This document shows, one piece after another, positions 55,660 through 64,000 of a DNA stretch of 64,000 nt. The notes beneath the pieces were generated by a model. The model saw only the letters and a program-made list of their open reading frames with translations. It searched no databases and was not told the DNA's origin. Source of the stretch: Oscarella lobularis (Eukaryota; Porifera; Homoscleromorpha; Homosclerophorida; Oscarellidae); NCBI RefSeq assembly GCF_947507565.1, contig NC_089193.1:682001-746000 (forward strand). Direction: 5' to 3'. Each line of letters begins with the position of its first letter. Within the stretch, counting starts at the first letter, position 1. Position numbers and translations under genes: made by a program.

Positions 55660-56910
55660 AATAATACTTCTTCTCACGGAATGATGAAGATCAACAATGT
55701 ACAGTGTAAGCACGTGAGAGAAAAAGCTTTGCATAACTTTCCTAAATCTGCACTACTGTGCTAGCTTGTAGTCACTGATTATTCTCGCAGACCCAGACCC
55801 TCTCCCAGCTTCAAAGCAAGCTGGGGATATCAAGCCGGGGCTGGCTCCGCGAAACAGTTTGCATATAACTGAGTCAGACACAAAGAGGGAATAGAATGAA
55901 GGTTGCATGGGTCAAGTGGTTTTTTTTGAAATTTGATGCTCAGAATGGTGCGCCACATAATACTTCATTGCAGGAATTCTATATTCCTTAAGAACTTGTT
56001 GTTAGTTTCACAAAGTTATTCTCCTAAATATTGTCTAAATTAACTTTCTTACTGTATGCTTTAAAGTGTTGTTGCTGTATGCTGTTTTGTGTGCTTTTAA
56101 AAGGATCATTCACAAAGTCTATCATTCTGTCACTTAGCTCAAAAATTGGTTTTAGAGTGTATATTTTTTAGTATTTTTTGTCGTGCCTTTTTTTCACTAG
56201 TTAATTTTGCTATAGTTGACTCGTGTTAATGTGGTTTGCTCTAATATATATTTTTATTTTTATTACTAGTCGCTTTCTTCTTTTAATTATGAATATCTCT
56301 TTTTACTAAAATGTAAACGCTGAAAACAAAGCAATCAACATTTGTACGTTTCATCAGTCAAAAAAACAGCAGGATCTGCATTTTTTCCTAGCGCAGCCGC
56401 AAGAAAAACATACTCAAAGTGTTCACATATATCTTTTTCAAATAATTTTCTCAAAGAAACAGACCAAGATTATATAGACTCGTCACTTGTAAATTCACCA
56501 AAAGTCGATCTATAAGCAATTTGAGGACCATGTGACGATCACGTGCTTATTTAGGACGCGATGACTGGATCTTTTTGGAGGCTTAACTCTTAGTCTCTAA
56601 CATAGTTTCCCTAGTGTATCTATCACTCTACAAAGAGCTAAGTACTTAAAGGAGTGTTTCGTAATAGTTCAGTTGTACGGGACTTATCTAAAACTACAAA
56701 AAATTGCCTATAACATCAACTCTATCGACATCAACATGATTATAAGGTTTTCTAGTAAGTACTATACTTAGAATCCCTAAAATAAATATTATCGTCTCTA
56801 CTGTAAAATATTCATAATACATTTACATCAATTCATTAATATGTCTGATGTGTTTGTCCACATTTACAGTGTTGCGACGATGAGAAATCGATTGCCTTCA
56901 GTGCTACGAC
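55660..56910. other. AT-rich intergenic stretch
   Basis: No coding motif on either strand. Long A/T runs near 56,160-56,290. This is the downstream flank of the ROCO gene. Confidence 0.45.
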
Positions 56911-57103
56911 TTACGTCAAAATCTTATTGGGCCACTCTGCCAAGTTGGTGACTTTAGGAGGATAGAATGCTTTACCCTCACGAGCAGCCCAGTCAAAATC
57001 AATCAGATCAAAAGCAGCTGTGCTTGTGTTGATCATAATATTGGCGGCCCTCAAATCACCGTGAACGCATTCCGTGCCTGTTACGTGCAGAGTATCTATT
57101 GTG
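56911..57103 (-). pseudogene. Last exon of a kinase-like protein (isolated)
   Basis: An acceptor-like TTTGTCCTAG precedes an open block with VHGDLRAANIMI and LIDFDWAA, the catalytic-loop and metal-binding (DFG-position) motifs of a protein-kinase-like fold, ending in TAA at 56911. HGDLR instead of HRDLK occurs in atypical kinases. The N-lobe is absent: just upstream on this strand lies the LTR of a decayed Gypsy element, so the gene was either interrupted or truncated by it. Confidence 0.5.
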
Positions 57104-57125
57104 CTAGGACAAAGTTACAGACTTA

Positions 57126-57199
57126 AGTAACTACTAAACAGGAAGTAGACAGAACACAAACACACCCAACATATAGATATTAACTATTGGTTCGTCACA
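57126..57199 (-). repeat. Short 3' LTR (about 74 bp) of the minus-strand Gypsy relic
   Basis: On the minus strand a purine tract (GGGAAGA) is followed by TGTGACGAACC, and the block ends near GTTACT. It matches the start signature and short length of the other Gypsy LTRs in the window. Confidence 0.55.
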
Positions 57200-57224
57200 T
57201 CTTCCCTTGTTTAGGATGAGAGGA

Positions 57225-58627
57225 TCAAAACTTTGTGTGATAGTCCGCCAGATGTTTTGGAGTCTTCAGACGGCGTCCCTTGGATGAGTACCTTGGCGGT
57301 TCTGCTTCTGGAGCTGCTTCTGGAGCATTGGCGACGGGTGAAGCCACCGACGGTGATACAGACGGTGCTTTAGTCGGCGTTTGCGAATTTACAGGTGACT
57401 GTGACGGAAAGGGTAGCTGCGGTAACTGTACCGCCGGCGTTGTCGGAACGACGGGCTTTGGAACCAAATCCTGGGTCGGTTTCGGGGTTTCATCTCTTGG
57501 TGCTGGTTGTTCAGTTTCAGGTTCCTCTGCTGTAGCTTCTGGAAGCTTGGCTCAGCTGTACGGCGAGTTTGCCTACGATTGCGACGATACGTTTGAATTC
57601 CGGCTTGAACGACGTATGAGCGATTGCTTAACTTCTTGGTGCACACGGCTGGTGACCAGATCTTTTCTCCCGGCAGTTTCATTCTGACATTCTCTCCTGG
57701 AGTGATTGGTGTGAGATCTTTGGATTTCTTGTTGTATCTCTCTTTCTGTTGTTCTTTAGCTTCGACGATTCTCTTGTGAACCGTTGCCGGTTGTGGTGTC
57801 GTTGGAGTGAGAAGAGACTCTTTCATCGGAAGTAACGTGCGAAGTCGTCGACCATAGAGCAGTTGCGCTGGTGAGGCTTTCAGCGTTTCCGAAGGAGTTG
57901 CCCAAAAGTTGAGCAACGCAAGATAGGTATCAGCGTTGGCTTTTTTAGCCTTCCACAAGATCATTTGGCAGGTCTTCACTGCATTTTCAGCCTTCCCATT
58001 AGACTGAGGGTAGCGGGGCGACAACGTGATATGCTCAAAGTTCTATGCTTTAGCGAACTTCCTGAATTGAGCGTTGCAAAATTGGGGGCCGTTGTCGAAA
58101 ACAACGGTTTTTGGTATCCCGTGGCGGGCGAAAACTGGGCGTATTTTGGAAATCGTCATCGACGCGTGCAAGTGCGGTAGACTTTCAACTTCAAAAAAGT
58201 TCCAGTAGCAGTCCACTACGATCAGATAGTGACGACCATTTAAATCAAAGAGATTCATTGCAACTTTCACCCAACTGCGCTGTGGAGCTTCAGAGGGCTG
58301 CAACGGCTCCCGGCACTGCTCTGGTCGTAGAGCGTTGCAGATGCTGCATCTGGAGACATATTCGCAAACTTCTTCTGTCATTCCTGCGAGTCGTAGACAG
58401 CTTTCCCTACCGAGGTGAGTACTGTGTAGCTGCTTGATCATCGCGCTTCTTAGCGAGCTTGGAATGACGACCCCATCATTTTTGTAGAGAAGACCATCTT
58501 GCATAGTCATTTCACCGCTGCAAGGGTAGTACTGACCCACTGCCTGGAGTTCGATAACTCGCGTAGCAGTGCGGATAGCAGAGAGCCAATTATTGGTTAT
58601 GTCTTTCCTTGTGTTTTTGCAAACCAA
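57225..58627 (-). pseudogene. Decayed Gypsy integrase and C-terminal tail
   Basis: Three frames in series. 58627-58043 has the integrase zinc finger (HSTHLG ... CSICNAL) and the second catalytic Asp (FDNGPQF), but the first catalytic Asp position reads Asn (AMNLF against ADLF in the intact copy). 58024-57389 continues with the catalytic Glu (YPQSNGKAENAV). 57467-57225 holds the low-complexity tail. Gag, protease, RT and RNase H are missing. It is 5' truncated and frame-shifted, hence dead, and related to but distinct from the intact element. Confidence 0.8.
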
Positions 58628-60423
58628 GCGTGCACGCTGTGGTCACGCCTACAGGATCGTACTCTTCTTATATTTTTTCCGTGTGTTTTTTTGCAACGTG
58701 CGGCGTTCGATGCTCTTCCCGCCTTTTTCGCTGATCTTGCGTCTTTTGTAACATTGAAAATAGTTTCAACACCTTCACCTTTACCAAAACATTGCATACG
58801 GGAAAATATTTTTTGATTGTCATACAATAAGCGTACCATAAAGTATGTTTTATTGTAAGCAATCATAAAGTATCATAATTCTTTGTAAGCAATAGTTGCC
58901 TATCATCGGCACGAGGCAACTGATTTCGGCGTTTTTGCAGTAACGGCTATCCAATATGTTTCATCCAGCGAATATTATAAATCACTAAACCAATGTAATT
59001 TACAGACATTTTGCAAATAATAAATGTTCTACAGCAAAAAATTAATTTTTGCAACAATTTTTTGTTTTAAATTATTTTAAAATTTATGGTTTTGAAAGTT
59101 AGACAATTGACAAAACGATGGTGCCCCCTGTTTCCATGGGTTCTCCCGTTTCAATAGAGGACTAACTACAACATTATAGTCAAAAGAAGCCCATTCTATA
59201 CCCTTGCTGACGTAATATCTACCCGCCTGTGCTATTTTGCGTTTTGAACACATGTTGGCTCTGTCTTTACGTCACCTTTTGGCCATTTCGAACATGTCCT
59301 CCGGTTTATGCAAAAAGGTGGGTCCAAGCGCGGAAGTCGCCAACATGACCTCTGGAGGAGTACGCAAACGCTCACTAGTTTGATGCGTAATCGAATCTTT
59401 AGATCTTTTCGTGTGTTGCGAGCAACAACACCAGGGTAAGATATAGATTCCCGACCGGACAATGTCACACATGCTGAAGTCGTCGAACGGAGAAATGTCA
59501 CTACTAAGACACGGAATGACGTAAACGAAGTCTAGATAAACAAAATTATGTACGTCTGCATTATTGCCCTCATTTTCCTCATCGTCGACGTCACCATCGC
59601 TCTCTTCAACGGCATCAACGACGTCATCGTTCAATGATTTAAAGAAAAATACGGTATAATGTTATTCAGCGCACTCGGGGCTTAGTTGTCTGTCAGTAAC
59701 TTATGCCTTCTTTACAGTCAGGTTTTGTATTTGTGATTATGATCACTGTAGTAGGACAGATGCTGCTGCTAAGGAAAAGAAACGAAACTTTTCTGTTTCA
59801 GTCCGCCTAACTCAGCCAAGCGCTGCTCAAAATCGGAGCCGACGATCAAACGGTGAGATTTTTACATAACGTAATTTTGTAGGTAACTCGTTGCCTTCTC
59901 CAGTGTCTGTTTTGAGAGTGCGAGAAGACGTTCTAAACGCCTATACTCCGTCTCGTCAACAAGGAACTTTATCGAGCAGAAGGGAGCAGAGGCAAACAAG
60001 CGCACTAACCGAAGGACATGCAAGATTCGGACTCTCTTGATATTTTTAAACCAGTTCACCTTCAACAATTGTTGTCCTACGAATTTTTCTTTTCCTGTTT
60101 CGTCCCATTATAAGGCATTCAGACATAGTTGTCGTTTGACGGTAAATTGATCTGTTAGTTTGTTTGTCTGCACGCACTCATGATGTTATGTTATGTGCGT
60201 GAACGGTGAAAATCATTGCAGTATCGATACAGTCAGGAACGAAGAAATACAATTTTCTCAAAATAAAGTCAGCCTCACACTGGTAGACAATAGGGATCAC
60301 TTTCGACAACGTTACGACATTCTCTGCTGACATTTCAACTGTTGCATTTAAAAAAATTTTAGAAGTTGGAAAGCGTCCTCAACAAGAGAAACATCAGAAT
60401 GGGTCAGAAAAACGTCTACCCGT
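58628..60423. other. Repeat-derived or intergenic, no supported gene
   Basis: Open stretches on the minus strand (58597-58866; 59272-59634, which is acidic at its start) carry no motif I recognise. A/T-rich around 59,000-59,110. Probably old transposon debris. Confidence 0.4.
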
Positions 60424-60615
60424 TCAAGTATGCAGAGCCGCTTTGATGGCCGCTTTCTGTCGCAGGATTGACAGGAACATGTACAACGTTGAATTCCATC
60501 TGGTGTCCACGTCTTGCTTTTGAGCTACATGCCTCGCAAACCTCCTTAAGCTAAATTGCAGCGTTTGAGCTGCGATAAAAATACGATAGAGTCCCGTATC
60601 AAATATGAACGACAT
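60424..60615 (-). pseudogene. hAT-family transposase scrap
   Basis: The block DVDTRWNSTLYMFLSILRQ matches the TRWNST motif typical of hAT (ZBED-like) transposases. Only about 60 residues are open, and no C-terminal dimerisation block is recognisable nearby. A short fragment of a dead DNA transposon. Confidence 0.5.
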
Positions 60616-61889
60616 GTATTATGGAACGCCTATTTCAAAAAACGAAAAGACTTCGCACTGCATGTTTAGCACGAATAAATACGTACACCTTTCGTAAACA
60701 TGCGTGTGTATTATCAACCGTCTTAGTCGAGAAGGCACGCAGTTATAGGCCATAATGTGGAAGGGGGTGAACCTCAGGCACTGTGAAACACCTGTACGTA
60801 TGTATGAAAAGACTCGTTCTTCGAGATGCATCGACCACTTTGTGCGTGCTATGGCTCATTCGAAAGCTCTGTTTTTTCCCTATCTTACCCTCAAAAATTA
60901 ATTTTCTTGGTGCCGCAGTTTGGGTTGACTACCGCTTGAAAAACCAAAAGTGACATCATCTATTACGTGACACCGTATTGCGCTTGTAGCAGGCAAAAAT
61001 AGCGGACTCGAGCACGCAGTACGATATCGACGCGAGCCAGCTATGTATCGAAGCTTTGTTGACTTTCGTAGCAAAGCGTAAAGGAAGCCTCAGTGTCTCA
61101 ACGCTCGTCTTGACGATTTGGCACGACCATTAGGCGACTTCCCAAGGTCATAGTAAGTTGACCTGACCCTTCACGTGACCTACGGGAGAAGGGTCAGGCC
61201 AAACGCCCTATCATTCCCCTTTGTCTAGCCTCGCAAGCCATTCTCTCCTTTAATAAAGGGCGCTTTAGCGCCTCCATTACTGGGAGAGTCTGGGCTCACT
61301 CGTCTGTGTCATAGGCCATGTGACTTTTCACGTGACAATCATCCACTAATTTAGTTTGTAATTTGGTGCCTGTTACTGGCTGGATTTAAATAATCAGATT
61401 AAATGACGTCACGTTGGTTAATTTGTTTAACTGAACTGTGGCTCGCAAGTGATGGACGTGCCTTCTGAGCTAGCCGAGAGAGCGGTTTCCGTTTTCCTTG
61501 AAGTTTTTTTGAGCAAATTCTTTCGTCCAATTCTTGCGAAGACCTGTATAGTAGTACGCATTTGTTTCGTAATTCTTTTGCAGCGCGCCAACAACGGCCA
61601 TCGCACGGCTTGCGAGGATTTTATGTTGGTTATACGAGGTAAATGCGTTCTCTAGGTCAGTTAGAGGCTATTTCGGCCGCTATCGTTGGCCAAGATTAGT
61701 CTGGGGGCCAGACCTCTTTGCTCGGGGAAGAAGATGGTCTTGTCACCAGCGCGCACTCAGTCTGTACTAGCCACGCTGTACAGTGCGGCCCAATCAGCGC
61801 GCTTGAATTTATTGAGTTAGTCTATATTAAAGTACCGATAAGGCGCATGCTATTGGCAACGATGGAAACCGAGTGAATTGAGCGAGAGG
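60616..61889. other. No supported gene
   Basis: A few short frames without motifs. One small perfect hairpin (GGGCGCTTTAGCGCC) lies near 61,259-61,273. Confidence 0.4.
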
Positions 61890-63022
61890 CAAGATCCGCT
61901 GCTGCTAAATTTGGGTTCCAATCGCTCCGCGGGAAAGAGCTAAAAGCCATTGTGTCACTGGCTTTAAATCGGAGACGTCTTTGTTTGTCTGCCGGGAGGC
62001 TACGGCAGGACATTGTGCTTCGCTTGCTTGCCCTGAACTTTTTATAGGTTACGAAGAGTCTCTCGTCAGTCAATCGTCATCGTGGTTTCTCCGCTCACTG
62101 CTTTGATGCAAGACCAGTCTGGAACGATCGGAACCGCCGGAGTTACAACTGCGTGCGCTACGGATAACGTTGATGCAGATGAATTCCGCCAAAGCCCAAT
62201 TATTTTAATAAGTCCGAAGATGTTGCTTGGAAACAGAAAATGGAGAATCTTGCTACGCTCAAATTTCTGTCAAGAAAATCTGGTAGCGATTGCCATAGAC
62301 GAAGCGCTCTGTGTCAAATCATGATGGCTTTTTATTCTTTATGAACGTATGTATACATACAACTTTCTTCAGGGGAGAGGCCTCTTGCAGAGAATAGGCC
62401 TGGCTGCGTGAGGTGCGTAGATTGGTGTCTCCAACTGTCAGGATGATGGCTGTGACTGCGACTGCATCGACCACGAGCCAGAAAAGCATCGCAAACATCC
62501 TTGGAAAGACGAATCCAGTTATTGTGTCGGTCTCCCTGAACAATTGCAATATCTTCTTTTCTGTGCAGCATTTTGATTCTGTCGAAGCCAGGTTCTCTCC
62601 CATAGTTGACACTCTCCGACAATCATTCTAGACTGCTCAGCGCACTATATCATCTTCTGTCCTACTATCGCTGACTTCTCTGACCTCTACGACTTCTTTA
62701 GAAGAAAGCTAGGTAATTCGTTCCTGCATTCGCGTGACGCCCCTGATATGAGCAAATACCTAGAGGTGTATCACAGTCGTCTGGAGAAAACCCGTAAAAG
62801 TAAGACTGTCGCGTCGTTTGCGAAAACGACATTGCCCCTACGTATTGTCATAACAACAGTCGCGTTTGGAATGGGTATCGATTGCCCTAAGGTTAGGTTA
62901 GTTTTTCATTTTTGCGCACCGGAAGATATAGATACAGTATTAGACAAAATTATAAGGACACTCAATGTAAAAAGACGCTTTCCTAAACGTCTTCTAAAGA
63001 AAGCACTCATTGCTAAATGTTA
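61890..63022 (+). pseudogene. RecQ-like helicase, degraded
   Basis: RecQ motifs appear in order but in changing frames. AKFGFQSLRGKE (motif 0) comes at about 61,905. In the next frame LPGGYGRTLCF is a motif I with Arg in place of the catalytic Lys. VVSPLTALMQDQ (Ia) follows at 62,082, then ISPKMLL and AIDEALC, where motif II reads DEAL instead of DEAH, ending in a stop. After an intron-like gap, WLREVRRL and AVTATAS (III) at about 62,410 and NNCNIFFS lead to another stop. TTVAFGMGIDCPKV (V) lies at about 62,860. RecQ helicases unwind DNA 3' to 5'. The stops, the frame change and two catalytic substitutions mark this copy as dead. Confidence 0.75.
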
Positions 63023-63029
63023 ATTGTTG

Positions 63030-63483
63030 TTAAAAATAGGTTACTCCTCAGGATAAAAACACATTAAACCGTTCCCTAAATCTTTATTAAAAACATTAAG
63101 GTGGTAATATCAATACCTCGGTCTAAAAATGTCAAAAAAATAAAACACGCTCAAAAAATACTTTGATCTATGTTCTATGCATTCGGCGAGTAGCGGATTC
63201 GATTGTCGTTATGGAACGCCTGCAACGTTCGGTCTAACGATGAAGGTTTCAAACTATCGCGCTCTAATAAACAGAAAAGTGGTCTTTTTCGTCATTTTAT
63301 TACGTATAAGACATTATTTGGGGTGAGTAAGACCTTATATGTTATAATAGATACGTATATGTTGACTAATTATATTTCTCGGTGGCTTCGTTTCGCCGGT
63401 TCGACGCTCCTTGCGTCGAACGCTTCAAGCACCTCACCCAGCTCGACGTTGACAATCGGCCGCTAAAGTACGGTGAGTTTTAC
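63030..63483. other. Intergenic to the Gypsy insertion
   Basis: A/T-rich, no coding motif. A phrase at about 63,380-63,475 (RRFDAPCVERFKHL) is open but unassigned. Confidence 0.35.
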
Positions 63484-63488
63484 TGTGG

Positions 63489-63597
63489 TGTGAGACTCTA
63501 TAGTCTAAGGACAGCACGCTATGCATTACGTCACATACTACACACATATATGCACGCTATATACCTAAATACACTCACTTGGTATCACAATAGCACA
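63489..63597 (+). repeat. 5' LTR (about 109 bp) of a third Gypsy element
   Basis: The block starts TGTGAGAC, ends AGCACA and is followed at once by a TGG-type primer site. The start could instead be TGTGG at 63484. The 3' partner lies outside the window. Confidence 0.6.
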
Positions 63598-63618
63598 TGG
63601 TGACAGTCTAGGATTCGA
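63598..63618 (+). other. Primer-binding site of the third Gypsy element
   Basis: TGGTGACAGTCTAGGATTCG follows the LTR and has the same layout (TGG, then seven bases of acceptor stem, then a T-arm-like GATTCG) as the site at 13,647. Confidence 0.6.
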
Positions 63619-63623
63619 TCGTA

Positions 63624-64000
63624 ATGCAATCTCTTCACCCCGAACGTTTCGACATGCGCAACGGCGCAAAAGAATGGCCTCTATGGATCGACCATTTCGA
63701 ACGGTTCCGAATCGCTTCGGGCCTAGACAAAAAGGGGGAAAAGGTCCAAGTCAACACGCTCCTCTTCCATCTCGGCAGAAAGGCGGAGGAGATATTCAAA
63801 TCGTTCAATCTGACAGCAGCGAACGCCGACAAGTACGACACTGTGAAACAGAAGTTCCAGAATCACTTCGTCCGGCAGCGGAACGTCATCTATGAACGAG
63901 CGGTCTTCAATCAGCGAGTCCAGCGCGAAGGCGAAAAAGCGGAGTCCTTCATTACGGCTCTGTTCACGCTCGCCGAGCACTGCGCGTACGACGACTTACG
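63624..64000 (+). CDS. Gypsy gag protein, N-terminal part (runs off the window)
   Basis: ATG at 63624 opens a frame to the window end. It reads MQSLHPERFDMRNGAKEWPL and continues with a gag-like helical domain (LFHLGRKAEEIFKSF, FQNHFVRQRNVIYERAVF). Position after an LTR and primer site supports it. The first 125 residues are intact. Confidence 0.8.
   Translation, partial: MQSLHPERFDMRNGAKEWPLWIDHFERFRIASGLDKKGEKVQVNTLLFHLGRKAEEIFKSFNLTAANADKYDTVKQKFQNHFVRQRNVIYERAVFNQRVQREGEKAESFITALFTLAEHCAYDDL

Noticed and set aside
1-64000. CRISPR arrays, rRNA or tRNA genes
   Set aside because: No spaced direct repeats, no rRNA blocks, and no sequence with paired tRNA A/B boxes that I could fold. The tRNA-like strings at 13,647 and 63,598 are retroelement primer sites.

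Overview
This is a eukaryotic, animal-type nuclear window. Split genes with GT..AG introns of mostly 43-62 bp, Ty3/Gypsy retroelements, and domain mixes such as ankyrin-ROC-COR-Death, CARD-kelch, kelch/EGF receptor kinase and NB-ARC-SAM point to an early-branching invertebrate. My best guess is a sponge, with a very compact genome like that of homoscleromorphs. That guess comes from gene style, not from a marker gene.

Layout. 1-13,200 is a gene graveyard: a frame-broken NB-ARC/SAM fragment (1592-2371, +), a 5'-truncated uncharacterised gene (2640-3909, -) abutting the 3' tail of a Gypsy element (3910-4184), an EGF relic (4363-4915, +), a CARD-coiled-coil-kelch gene with two lesions (5520-6836, -) and a kelch/EGF receptor kinase with three lesions (9651-13163, -). 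13,560-18,152 is an apparently intact Gypsy element with 87-bp LTRs and a GACTT target duplication. 18,785-47,453 (-) is one giant gene, joined here from 13 exons that all agree in phase. It encodes about 8,930 residues: six midasin-like AAA+ modules, a very long linker with ASH/MSP-like beta domains, and three C-terminal VWA domains with MIDAS motifs. One coding exon is 22.7 kb long. A 1.2-kb hairpin (foldback) element lies between this gene and the divergently transcribed ankyrin-ROC-COR-Death gene (about 49,265-55,359, +), in which nearly every ankyrin repeat is its own 99-bp exon. 55,360-64,000 holds mainly relics: a kinase-like exon, a decayed Gypsy integrase (-), a hAT transposase scrap, a decayed RecQ-like helicase (+), and the 5' LTR, primer site and gag start of another Gypsy element running off the end.

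How it fits together. The two clean large genes, the AAA+/VWA giant and the ROCO-Death protein, are head-to-head neighbours and may share regulatory sequence, now split by the hairpin element. Several other genes carry death-fold, NB-ARC or receptor-kinase modules, so the region looks like a fast-turnover signalling or innate-immunity neighbourhood invaded by one Gypsy lineage with unusually short LTRs. The giant gene reads open for 22.7 kb, so the indels and stops in its neighbours are unlikely to be plain sequencing noise.
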